40,143 nucleotides of DNA from Desemzia sp045528445. GTDB taxonomy: Bacteria > Bacillota > Bacilli > Lactobacillales > Carnobacteriaceae. Position 1 is the first letter of the stretch. Each line of letters starts with the position of its first letter. The notes under the pieces were generated by a model, which was not told the DNA's origin, made no database searches, and saw only the letters and a program-made list of their open reading frames with translations. The DNA is taken from positions 1-40,143 of the forward strand of contig NZ_JBGQQU010000033.1 of NCBI RefSeq assembly GCF_045528445.1, in the 5' to 3' direction. Below are positions 24,618-32,121 of this stretch, one piece after another. The position numbers and the translations under genes are program-made.

Positions 24618-24721
24618 ATATCCATAGTATGTAAATAACGTACTATGGAGTGATGCGGTTTTCAATGGAAAACTGTATTCTGTTTCAGCTAAACCAAATA
24701 GGTAGAATAACGGTGCATGAG
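24575..24721 (+). promoter_or_regulatory. Predicted antiterminator pairing of the cysteine attenuator
   Basis: CTCATGTCACC inside the leader frame (24575-24585) can pair with GGTGCATGAG (24712-24721), ten base pairs with one bulged U. The second segment is the 5' arm of the terminator, so the two structures exclude each other. A separate hairpin (TCCATAGTA 24621-24629 with TACTATGGA 24641-24649) starts four bases after the leader stop codon. Confidence 0.6.
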
Positions 24722-24747
24722 AATAACCATTTCTCATGTGCTTTTTT
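24712..24747 (+). terminator. Attenuator terminator before the symporter gene
   Basis: CATGAGAA (24716-24723) pairs with TTCTCATG (24731-24738), extended below by G-U and G-C pairs, followed by six T at 24742-24747. It ends 26 bases before the symporter start, so transcription must read through it to express the operon. Confidence 0.85.
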
Positions 24748-24773
24748 ATTTTTGAAGAATAGGAGTGAGTGTA

Positions 24774-26027
24774 TTGGAGAAAGTCAAAAGAATCAAAAAG
24801 CCTGGTTTGATGGTACAGGTTTTAATAGGAGCGGTAATCGGGATTTTAGTAGGGTACTTTAGTCCCCAATTAGGAACGGAAACAGAATTTTTAGGAACAA
24901 TCTTTATGAACTCGATTCAAATGGTGATTGTACCATTGATCTTCCCATTGATCGTCTTGGCAATCGTGGAGATCAGCAAAGCTAAACGATTCGGCGGAAT
25001 AGCTCTGAAATCATTTGGATACTTTTTTATTGTGACTACAGCTCTCATTGTGATGACCTTATTGATCGGTTTATGGAGCGATGTAGGCAGCGGCTTTTTA
25101 GTAGATTCGGTTAGTACGGAAACGTTAAATGGAATAGCAAACAGTATTGATTTCAGAACGTTTTTATTGGGCATTATCCCCAGTAATGTATTTCAAGCTT
25201 TTGCAGATGGAAATCTATTGCCGATTATTTTTTTTGGTGTCTTTTTAGGAGTCTCGTTAGTTGCAATTGGCGAACAAGCTAAACCAGTCATTACTTTTTT
25301 TGATGCTTGGTCTAAGGCAATGTTTAAAATGGTCAACTATGCGATTGCTCTTGCTCCTATTGGAGTATTCGGCTTTTTAGCATATGATGTAGCTACATAT
25401 GGAGTAGGAAACTTACTTTCATTAGGTCAGTTTGTGTTGTGGGCACACATTGCTTATGCGTTAGTAGCTTTTGTAGTTTATCCTTTAGTAGGTTTGTTGT
25501 TTAAAGTGCCGTATTTTTCATTATTGAAAGAAACGAGTGATTTATCTTTGCTGGCTTTTTCAGCAGGAAGTTCCAGTATTGTCTTGCCTTCTTTGATTGA
25601 ACGTCTTAAAAAATTCGGAGTTCCAGAATCTATTGCCTCATTTGTTACTTCTCTAGGGTATTCATTCAATCTTGGAGGAGCGGCTGTTTACACTAGTATG
25701 GCTGTTATGTTTGTCGTCAATTTATATGGAGCAACATTGAATGTGACAGATTTTATGGTATTGACGTTGTTTTTGACCATCATCACTAAAAGTATTGCCG
25801 CTGTACCTTCTGGAGCAGTGGTTGTCTTATTAGCTTCGGCAACACAATTAGGCCTGCCTCCTCAAGGGGTAGCGTTATTGGTTTCCATAGATTTCTTTGT
25901 AAACGCTGGTCGGACGGCTTTAAATGTGGTAGGGAATGCATTAGCTCCAGTGGTGATAGCGAAAACTGAAGGACAGCTCAAAGCGGCTGAGCTGTCAAGT
26001 AGAAAAAAATCCGTTAAATCGGCATAA
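24774..26027 (+). CDS. Dicarboxylate/amino acid:cation symporter (DAACS family)
   Basis: A multi-helix secondary transporter related to glutamate/aspartate carriers and, more distantly, the cystine carrier TcyP. The HP1 serine-rich loop reads FSAGSSSIVLPSLIERLKKF, the TM7 region LGYSFNLGGAAVYTSMA, HP2 AAVPSGAVVVLLASATQLGL, and TM8 IDFFVNAGRTALNVVGNAL. The TM8 arginine that binds substrate carboxylates is kept, but two acidic positions of glutamate carriers (the D before xGRT, and the D after NVxG) read Asn. The start is TTG 24774, eight bases after AGGAG; the GTG at 24765 overlaps the ribosome site. The product is 417 aa. The cysteine leader suggests a sulfur amino acid or peptide substrate; this is inference. 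Confidence 0.85.
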   Translation: MEKVKRIKKPGLMVQVLIGAVIGILVGYFSPQLGTETEFLGTIFMNSIQMVIVPLIFPLIVLAIVEISKAKRFGGIALKSFGYFFIVTTALIVMTLLIGLWSDVGSGFLVDSVSTETLNGIANSIDFRTFLLGIIPSNVFQAFADGNLLPIIFFGVFLGVSLVAIGEQAKPVITFFDAWSKAMFKMVNYAIALAPIGVFGFLAYDVATYGVGNLLSLGQFVLWAHIAYALVAFVVYPLVGLLFKVPYFSLLKETSDLSLLAFSAGSSSIVLPSLIERLKKFGVPESIASFVTSLGYSFNLGGAAVYTSMAVMFVVNLYGATLNVTDFMVLTLFLTIITKSIAAVPSGAVVVLLASATQLGLPPQGVALLVSIDFFVNAGRTALNVVGNALAPVVIAKTEGQLKAAELSSRKKSVKSA

Positions 26028-26055
26028 TAGAGAATAGGAAATGGAGTGTTTTAGC

Positions 26056-27018
26056 ATGAAAAAAGTATACATTATTCACGAAAATGATGATTGGACAAGA
26101 CATTTGACGGCTCGTCTTGATGAATTAGCCGTACCGTACGAAAACTGGGATTTATCAGAGGGGATGGTAGATATTCAATCCGCTCCACCAGAAGGCATTT
26201 TTTACAACCGAATGAGTGCTTCTTCGCACACTCGTGGCCATCGTTATGCTCCTGAGTTGACGGACAACTTATTGCATTGGTTAGAAAGTTTTGGAGCTAC
26301 CGTCATCAATGGTACCGGAGCAATTGAGCTTGAAGTCAGCAAATTAAAACAGCATTTAGCATTAAAAACAAATGGTATTACTACTCCAGAAACTATTGGA
26401 GCTGTTGGAAAAGAAAATATTATTCAAGCAGCAGAAAAAATGAATCGTTTCCCATTTATCATTAAGCACAATCGTGCGGGTAAAGGATTAGGGGTTCGTT
26501 TAATGTACACCATTCAAGATTTGAAAGATTATGTGTATGGACCTGAATTTGAGGATTCAATTGATGGAATCAGCTTGATCCAACAATATATACGTCCAGC
26601 TGATGGACACATTGTTCGTTCAGAATTCATTGGTGGAAGATTCTTTTACGCTGTCAAAGTAGACTCTAGTGATGGTTTTGAACTTTGCCCAGCAGATAAT
26701 TGCCAAATTCCAATTGGAACAGAAATGTGTCCAGCTGAAGAACCGGAAATGTTAACACCCAATAAATTCAATATCAAAGAAGACGGATTGCCACAAGAGC
26801 AAATCAATCTGTATGAAGCATTTTTAAAAAAACAACGGATTGATGTAGCCGCTATTGAGTTTATTGAAACAGAAGATGGTCAAACCTATGCTTATGATGT
26901 CAATACCAATACGAACTACAATGCAGACGCAGAAGTAACAGCGGGTAAATTTGCTATGTTGGAATTGGCAAAATATTTAAAACAGGAATTAGGAAAAACA
27001 ACAGCTGTAAATGCGTAA
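26056..27018 (+). CDS. ATP-grasp ligase of the RimK/glutathione-synthetase type
   Basis: A predicted carboxylate-amine ligase that activates a carboxylate with ATP. The N-terminal part (VYIIHENDDWTRHLTARLDE) resembles the preATP-grasp domain. The ATP-grasp fold shows FPFIIKHNRAGKGLGVRLM, ISLIQQYIRPADGHIVRSEF, and the metal site IEFIETEDG with YDVNTNTNYN. I start at ATG 26056 (GGAG about nine bases upstream), giving 320 aa; the frame opening at 26041 contains the ribosome site. It lies 28 bp after the symporter and shares its attenuator. It is not GshAB or a standard glutathione synthetase. The substrate is unknown; a ligase using cysteine, glutamate or an imported compound is possible. Confidence 0.82.
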   Translation: MKKVYIIHENDDWTRHLTARLDELAVPYENWDLSEGMVDIQSAPPEGIFYNRMSASSHTRGHRYAPELTDNLLHWLESFGATVINGTGAIELEVSKLKQHLALKTNGITTPETIGAVGKENIIQAAEKMNRFPFIIKHNRAGKGLGVRLMYTIQDLKDYVYGPEFEDSIDGISLIQQYIRPADGHIVRSEFIGGRFFYAVKVDSSDGFELCPADNCQIPIGTEMCPAEEPEMLTPNKFNIKEDGLPQEQINLYEAFLKKQRIDVAAIEFIETEDGQTYAYDVNTNTNYNADAEVTAGKFAMLELAKYLKQELGKTTAVNA

Positions 27019-27057
27019 CATCCCCGTAACCGGGTCCTGAATCTCATATATCCAGCA

Positions 27058-27094
27058 AAAGCCTGAACAACCTCAAAGATTGTTCAGGCTTTAT
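27058..27094 (+). terminator. Intrinsic terminator of the symporter/ATP-grasp operon
   Basis: AAAGCCTGAACAA (27058-27070) pairs perfectly with TTGTTCAGGCTTT (27080-27092). Confidence 0.88.
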
Positions 27095-27181
27095 TCGTTA
27101 GATAATGCTTTCTATGTGCATTTTCTTGCGTTTAAGGGTTAGAATGAAAATAGAGATCAATTATTGAGAGAAGGGGTAATG

Positions 27182-27868
27182 ATGAGTAGAATCGTTTTTA
27201 TACGACACGGGCAAAGTGAGTGGAATGCACTAAATCAATTCACCGGTTGGGTCGATGTCGGTCTGAGTGAAATAGGGTTGAAAGAAGCTCATGAAGCAGG
27301 GGTGAAGTTAAAAGAGGCAGGCATTGAAATAGATTTAGCTTTTACATCTGTTTTGAAGCGGGCAATTAAGACTTGTCATATTGTGTTGGAGGATTCAGAT
27401 CAATTATGGGTACCGGAAATCAAGACATGGCGTTTAAATGAACGTCACTATGGAGCGTTGCAAGGACTAAATAAAACGGCAACTGCTGAAAAATATGGTG
27501 CTGATCAAGTTCAGCTATGGCGTCGTTCTTACGATACGTTGCCGCCGCTTTTAAAACCGGATGATCCTCATTCCGCTTTAAACGATCGTCGGTACTCTCA
27601 TTTGCAAAAACGAATCGTTCCTATGGGAGAAAATTTGAAAACTACCTTGGCTCGAGTCATTCCATTTTGGGAAGATGAAATTGCACCTGCCATTTTAGAT
27701 GGAAAAACAGTCTTAGTAGCTGCCCACGGAAATTCTTTGCGGGCATTGGCAAAGTATATAGAAGAAATCTCTGATGAAGACATCATGGAGCTGGAGATAC
27801 CGACAGGACAACCGTTAATTTATGAATTAGATAAAGAATTAGCGGTCGTAAAAAAATATTACCTGTAG
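27182..27868 (+). CDS. gpmA: 2,3-bisphosphoglycerate-dependent phosphoglycerate mutase
   Basis: Interconverts 3- and 2-phosphoglycerate in glycolysis. The catalytic histidine motif is IVFIRHGQSEWN; FTGWVDVGLSE, RLNERHYGALQGLNK and AHGNSLRAL with the second histidine follow. It is 228 aa, standard for dPGM. Two ATGs are in tandem (27179 and 27182); I prefer 27182, five bases after AAGGGG. It has no close operon partner. Confidence 0.94.
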   Translation: MSRIVFIRHGQSEWNALNQFTGWVDVGLSEIGLKEAHEAGVKLKEAGIEIDLAFTSVLKRAIKTCHIVLEDSDQLWVPEIKTWRLNERHYGALQGLNKTATAEKYGADQVQLWRRSYDTLPPLLKPDDPHSALNDRRYSHLQKRIVPMGENLKTTLARVIPFWEDEIAPAILDGKTVLVAAHGNSLRALAKYIEEISDEDIMELEIPTGQPLIYELDKELAVVKKYYL

Positions 27869-28092
27869 CTTTAATCTTTAAAAGTTGGAAAAAGGCTGTC
27901 TCAAAATACGAGGAGATTGATACGGGTTTTAGTTTTTTGATGATTAAGCTAGCGACGACTCACTTAGCTAGAATTATTAATAATTTAAAAAACGCATGTT
28001 CTTACCAAGTGGGTTATGCTTGCTATTCATTTATTTTATGGAGATGCTGAAAAAAGCATTTGTCCAAGAATAATAAATTTTGAACGCAGTTA
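27869..28092. other. Gap after gpmA, nothing coding
   Basis: No gene is visible. The sequence GGCTGTCTCAAAAT near 27896 resembles the ends of some insertion sequences common in Lactobacillales, which might mark a scar, but no inverted partner or transposase is present. Confidence 0.3.
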
Positions 28093-28113
28093 TAGTATAA
28101 TTTTATTATACTA
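28093..28113. promoter_or_regulatory. Inverted repeat over the -10 box of the GDPD gene
   Basis: TAGTATAAT, TTT, ATTATACTA: a perfect 9-bp inverted repeat that contains TATAAT (28096-28101). A protein bound here would cover the -10 element. Confidence 0.5.
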
Positions 28114-28142
28114 GTTTATAGGAAGGAGTTGTAAAATTGTAA

Positions 28143-28874
28143 ATGAAACCTTTAAATTTTGCTCATCGTGGTTTTAGTGGGAAATACCCAGAAAACACCA
28201 TGCTGGCTTTTCAAAAAGCCTTTGAAATAGGAATCGATGGAATCGAATTGGATATTCAATTAACAAAAGATCAAGAATTGGTAGTGATTCATGATACAAC
28301 AGTGAATCGGACGACAAATGGCAAAGGCTATGTAAAAGATATGACTCTTAATGATATACGCCAACTAAATGCAGCAAACAAATTTACGAATATTTCTAAA
28401 AAAGAACTCATCCCTACCTTGGAAGAATATTTAGAGTGGGCAAGGGATAAACAGTTAGTAACGAATATTGAATTGAAAACCAATGTTTTCGAGTATCCTG
28501 GAATCGAAGAAAAAGTCGTTGATTTGGTACAAAAATACAACGTGAAAGATTCTATTCTTTTTTCTTCATTTAACCATTATACGATCCAAAAAATAAAGGA
28601 GTTGGATCCTAAACTTAAATGTGGGCTACTGTCTGCAGACTGGATTGTTGATTTTGGCAAGTACACTCGTGACTTAGGAGTAGAGTGTGTCCATCCAGGT
28701 TTTTTTATGTTGCAAAATTCTTCAGTACTGGAGAATATTAAAGACAATCATTTAGAGATCAATACTTGGACGGTCAATCAAGAGGAGCATATGAGACCCT
28801 TGATTGAAGCTGGAGTAACCAGCATAATCACCAATTATCCTAATTTATTGAAAGCTGTTTTGAATGAGTATTAA
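28143..28874 (+). CDS. Glycerophosphodiester phosphodiesterase
   Basis: Hydrolyses glycerophosphodiesters to glycerol-3-P and an alcohol. The GDPD TIM-barrel motifs are clear: FAHRGFSGKYPENTMLAFQK, GIDGIELDIQLTKDQELVVIHD with the metal-binding Glu-Asp pair and His, TNIELKTN, and INTWTVNQEEHM near the end. It has no signal peptide, so it is a cytoplasmic UgpQ-like enzyme. It is 243 aa. The ribosome site AAGGAG is 14 bases from ATG 28143, a long spacing; a TTG at 28138 is followed at once by a stop. It may act on lipid or glycerophosphate-teichoic turnover products. Confidence 0.92.
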   Translation: MKPLNFAHRGFSGKYPENTMLAFQKAFEIGIDGIELDIQLTKDQELVVIHDTTVNRTTNGKGYVKDMTLNDIRQLNAANKFTNISKKELIPTLEEYLEWARDKQLVTNIELKTNVFEYPGIEEKVVDLVQKYNVKDSILFSSFNHYTIQKIKELDPKLKCGLLSADWIVDFGKYTRDLGVECVHPGFFMLQNSSVLENIKDNHLEINTWTVNQEEHMRPLIEAGVTSIITNYPNLLKAVLNEY

Positions 28875-28886
28875 TTAACTAGGTAG

Positions 28887-28924
28887 AAGCAACTGTAAAG
28901 CAAGATTTGCAGTTGCTTTTTTTT
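28887..28924 (+). terminator. Intrinsic terminator after the GDPD gene
   Basis: AAGCAACTGTAAA (28887-28899) pairs with TTTGCAGTTGCTT (28906-28918), followed by six T. Confidence 0.9.
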
Positions 28925-29060
28925 GAAACGTAAAAACAATTGTGTCTTTTTCTATCCGAAAAAAGACCTGATTCGAAAAGCAGCACTAGCGGATCTGGAT
29001 AATTCCAAACATTTAAAGAAAAGAATATTGAGTGAACTTCCGAAAGCTTTCTTGCATTAG
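28923..29060 (+). other. Possible gene remnant (45 codons)
   Basis: A short frame starting at a TTG within the terminator T-run reads FYPKKDLIRKAALADLDNS, then KHLKKRILSELPKAFLH and stop. It looks protein-like, but there is no ribosome site or ATG. I do not recognise it; it may be the tail of a lost gene. Confidence 0.25.
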
Positions 29061-29113
29061 ACGATGAGTTTAAGTATAGTTCTATTTAATATGGAGAAAT
29101 GGGAGGAAAAGCA

Positions 29114-29785
29114 GTGACGAAAAAATTCCTGAGCAATATCATTTGTGTCATGTTTGGTGTTACGTTAATAGGAATTGGCGCAAGTTTATCTATTAAAGCA
29201 GCTATTGGCGTTTCCGCAGTTGATGCATTAAACAGCGGAATTAGTGAATTAACAACGATTAAAGTGGGAACGGTTTCTATTCTGGTCAACGTTACATTTG
29301 TTTTTGTACAAATGCTCATCCAAAAAAAGGATTTTAAACTTTTTCAATTGATGCAAATACCTCTCTCTTTGTTGATTGGTGAAGTAGTGAATGTCATGAT
29401 TTATTCTGTACTGCCTTTAATTACTTTAGAAGAATACTATATGAATATACTCTTCTTAGTTCTAGGGAATTTATTTGCTGCATTAGGAGTTGGTTTATGC
29501 ACGGCTTTAGATTTTATCAGTGTTCCACTAGAATCACTGTGCATGGTGTTAAGTAAAAATACCAGAGCCAGTTTTGGGGAAATAAGACAAAGAGCAGATG
29601 TCCTTATCATTGTTGCGTCCGTACTGTTGTCACTGTTGTTCAACGGTTCTTTTTTTATTCGGGAAGGAACAATTATCGGAGCCCTCATATTTGCCCCGAT
29701 GATGAATTTCATTTATTTAAATCTTCATCGAGTTTTTCCTATTGAGCAAATTAAAATGGATAAAACAATTAAAGAAGCTATCTAG
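29114..29785 (+). CDS. YczE/YitT-type integral membrane protein
   Basis: About five to six membrane helices. The N-terminal segment FLSNIICVMFGVTLIGIGAS, then IKAAIGVSAVDALNSGISE, matches the YczE/YyaS membrane family. I start at GTG 29114, nine bases after GGAGG; ATG 29099 overlaps that site. The product is 223 aa. Function is not established for this family; a transport or sensing role is possible. It is transcribed separately from its neighbours. Confidence 0.75.
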   Translation: MTKKFLSNIICVMFGVTLIGIGASLSIKAAIGVSAVDALNSGISELTTIKVGTVSILVNVTFVFVQMLIQKKDFKLFQLMQIPLSLLIGEVVNVMIYSVLPLITLEEYYMNILFLVLGNLFAALGVGLCTALDFISVPLESLCMVLSKNTRASFGEIRQRADVLIIVASVLLSLLFNGSFFIREGTIIGALIFAPMMNFIYLNLHRVFPIEQIKMDKTIKEAI

Positions 29786-29816
29786 AAAGGGTGAGAGTTG
29801 ATCTCAGCCTTTTTTC
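29786..29816 (+). terminator. Intrinsic terminator after the YczE-like gene
   Basis: AAAGG and TGAGA pair with TCTCA and CCTTT around one G-G mismatch, ending in six T. Confidence 0.8.
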
Positions 29817-29837
29817 GTTCGCCCAGCATGGGCGAAC
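29817..29837. repeat. GC-rich perfect hairpin GTTCGCCC/GGGCGAAC
   Basis: Eight-base arms around AGCAT, directly after the terminator T-run, with no T-run of its own. It stands out in this AT-rich region. It could be a second stem for transcript stability, an element end or a site for a DNA-binding protein. Confidence 0.6.
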
Positions 29838-29877
29838 TCTAACTAATGCATTTCCTAGGCTTCTTTGAAGAACGCCA

Positions 29878-29906
29878 TTGACAAAAGGAAGAGGAAAGAC
29901 TAAACT
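29878..29906 (+). promoter_or_regulatory. Promoter for the LacI-family gene
   Basis: TTGACA (29878-29883), 17 bp, TAAACT (29901-29906). Confidence 0.65.
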
Positions 29907-29934
29907 TTAATTATATGATAACGATTTCTAAAAC

Positions 29935-29949
29935 CGGTTAACTAAACCG
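29935..29949. promoter_or_regulatory. Putative LacI-family operator
   Basis: CGGTT AACTA AACCG, an inverted repeat about 25 bp downstream of the expected transcription start and about 45 bp before the LacI-family start codon. This position fits autoregulation. Confidence 0.5.
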
Positions 29950-29992
29950 ATAAACTAATTAATCAAATTAAAAGAGCAGGTGACGTATCCGA

Positions 29993-31018
29993 ATGGCCAA
30001 AAAGAAAGTCACGTTAAAAGATATTGCTAAAGCAGCGAATGTTAGTGGAACAACGATTTCTCGTTATTTAAATGGGAAGTTTGATTATATGTCTGCAGAC
30101 ACAAGACAGACGATTGAAAATGTCATTAAGGAATTGGACTATCGTCCGAGTAATATTGCGCGTTCTTTAAAATCACAAAAGAGTATGTTGTTAGGAGCTG
30201 TGATAGCAGATATTGAGAATCCTTTTTCCAACACCATCATTAAAGGACTGTCTGATCAAGCAAATGAACTCAACTATTCCTTGATGATTGCAGTCTCAGA
30301 CGGATCTAAAGAACAAGAACAAAAACACATTCAGCGTTTTATAGACAATCAAGTAGACGGATTAGTTATAAATACCGTTGGAATGAACGAAGACTATTTA
30401 ACATCTTTAAAAAACGAGGAAATTCCGATTGTTTTATTGGATAAGAACACTTCCGACAAAAGCCTGGATTGCATCACATCAAATAATTATGGATTGAGTA
30501 AAGCGCTAGTTCATCATTTACTTGAAGAAGGATTTAAATCGATTGGTTATTTTGCACCAACGATTGAATCTAACACGGTACAGCTTCACAGACTTCAGGC
30601 TGTACAGGATGTTTTAAAAGAACATGAGGAAGTTCAACTGAATACTTACACGACTAACAAAGAAAATGCGGAAGAACTAAGGGATGCCATCAAGGACTTT
30701 TTCGTACTTCCAGAACCACGTGTCCTGATTGCGACAAATGGATTGATATTGATGAATGTCTTAAAGGAAATCAATAAAATCGGAAAACAAATTGGGAAAG
30801 ATTATGGAATCTGCGGGTTCGATGATATTGTATCTGCTTCTATTGTCAACCCGGGAATTACGACGGTCGCCCAAAATTCATATGAATTGGGCAAAGAAAG
30901 CGGAGCATTGCTCATTGATAAAATCAATAAAGAAAAACAAGAGAACACTGTGGTATACAAAGAACTGCCAGGAGAATTGAAAATACGCAAGTCTACAACA
31001 TTAAAGGATGGAGAATAA
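29993..31018 (+). CDS. LacI-family transcriptional regulator (KdgR-like)
   Basis: Sugar-responsive repressor. The N-terminal HTH reads VTLKDIAKAANVSGTTISRY, then LNGKFDYMSADTR and a hinge region to about residue 60 (YRPSNIARSLKSQKS). A periplasmic-binding-like sensor domain follows (LLGAVIADIENPFSNTIIKG; ICGFDDI; PGITTVAQNSYELGKESG). It is 341 aa, usual length. GCAGG lies about 11 bases before the ATG. The kinase reading frame starts four bases after its stop codon, so the two form one operon. The effector is probably the kinase substrate, such as 2-keto-3-deoxygluconate, judged by resemblance only. Confidence 0.88.
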   Translation: MAKKKVTLKDIAKAANVSGTTISRYLNGKFDYMSADTRQTIENVIKELDYRPSNIARSLKSQKSMLLGAVIADIENPFSNTIIKGLSDQANELNYSLMIAVSDGSKEQEQKHIQRFIDNQVDGLVINTVGMNEDYLTSLKNEEIPIVLLDKNTSDKSLDCITSNNYGLSKALVHHLLEEGFKSIGYFAPTIESNTVQLHRLQAVQDVLKEHEEVQLNTYTTNKENAEELRDAIKDFFVLPEPRVLIATNGLILMNVLKEINKIGKQIGKDYGICGFDDIVSASIVNPGITTVAQNSYELGKESGALLIDKINKEKQENTVVYKELPGELKIRKSTTLKDGE

Positions 31019-31022
31019 AAGT

Positions 31023-31976
31023 ATGAGCGATGTAATATTAATTGGAGAACCAATGGGGATGTTTATTGCAAATGATTATGGCGAACTGGAAGAAGGGAAA
31101 TCTTTCTCTAAAGGAATCGCAGGTGCTGAAGTTAATGTGGGGACTGGTTTAGCTCGATTATGATACGATGTTAATTTCCTGACTAAATTAGGAAAAGATC
31201 CATTTGGTCAATACATTTACAAATATCTTCAAAGCGAGAACATTGGGACAGATCATATTACTTTCGACGATGACTGCAATACTGGTATCATGCTGAAAAA
31301 CAAAACGAAAGAAGGAGATCCTGTTACGGCTTATTACCGCAAAGGCAGTGCATTTTCCAACTTTTCCATAGAAGACGTGATGGATCTTGATTTTACAGAT
31401 GTTCGGTTGCTGCATGTTACGGGAATTCCGCCTGCAGTGAACAGAATCACTCGTGGAGCTGTGTATCATTTGATGGCAAAAGCAAGAGAAGCAGGGACTT
31501 TTATTACCTTTGACCCTAACTTGCGCCCGGCATTATGGAAAAATGAAGAAACGATGATTAAAGTATTGAATAACATGGCTCGTTATGCAAATGTTGTACT
31601 TCCCGGTATTGCTGAAGGGAAAATTCTAACGGGATCCAATGACAAAGATGTCATTGCTCAATTTTATTTAGATATGGGCGTGGAATATGTCGTCATTAAA
31701 ACAGGATCAGAGGGTGCATTCATTAAAAAACGAGGGGAAGAATTGAAAAATGTCCCAGGCTTTAAAGTAAAAGAAGTGGTTGATACGGTTGGAGCTGGAG
31801 ATTGATTTGCAGTCGGGATCATCAGTGGTTACCTAGATGGATTGGACATGGAAAACAGTGCAGTTCGTGCTAATGCAATCGGCTCTCTGCAAGTGCAGAA
31901 TCAAGGAGATAACGAAGGATTGCCAATGCGTGAGGAATTAAAAGTGTATATCGAAGCAAATAGACCTCAAAACTAA
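31023..31976 (+). pseudogene. PfkB-family sugar kinase (KdgK-like) with two in-frame TGA codons
   Basis: From ATG 31023 (GGAG about nine bases upstream) a 317-codon frame runs to TAA 31974 without any frameshift, interrupted only by TGA at 31161 (codon 47) and 31803 (codon 261). It reads as a complete ribokinase-fold enzyme: VILIGEPMGMFIAN, GAEVNVGTGLARL-stop-YDVNFLTKLG, FDPNLRPALW, VIKTGSEGAF, and the catalytic VVDTVGAGD-stop-FAVGIISGY. Both stops stand where the family has glycine (GLARLGYDV; GAGDGFA), so each looks like GGA changed to TGA by one G-to-T step. Without readthrough only 46 residues would be made, or internal restarts. It resembles 2-keto-3-deoxygluconate kinase. No aldolase is nearby. 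Confidence 0.88.
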
Positions 31977-31990
31977 AAGTATTATCATCC

Positions 31991-32032
31991 ATAAGAGTTT
32001 TCTACTATATGTAGATAGCTCTTATTTGTGTT
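31991..32032 (+). terminator. Weak terminator after the interrupted kinase
   Basis: ATAAGAG (31991-31997) pairs with CTCTTAT (32019-32025), with CTAC/GTAG inside; only a poor T-tract follows. Confidence 0.5.
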
Positions 32033-32121
32033 TAATCTATGGAGGAAGCGTTTTGTTTGCAGCTGTTTAGCGAGAGTTTTATACTAAAAATGGTTAAACA
32101 TAACGAAGAGGAGAGATAGAG

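Noticed and set aside
27869..28090. An insertion sequence scar suggested by GGCTGTCTCAAAAT.
   Set aside because: No partner inverted repeat, target duplication or transposase fragment was found, so the similarity alone is not enough.
29912..29930. TGATAACGATTTCTA upstream of the LacI-family gene as a cre site.
   Set aside because: Two mismatches at conserved positions, including the terminal CA; the CGGTT/AACCG repeat is a better operator candidate.
31290..31805. A separate 171-aa kinase-like gene.
   Set aside because: It is the middle portion of the TGA-interrupted kinase frame running from 31023 to 31976, with no ribosome site of its own.
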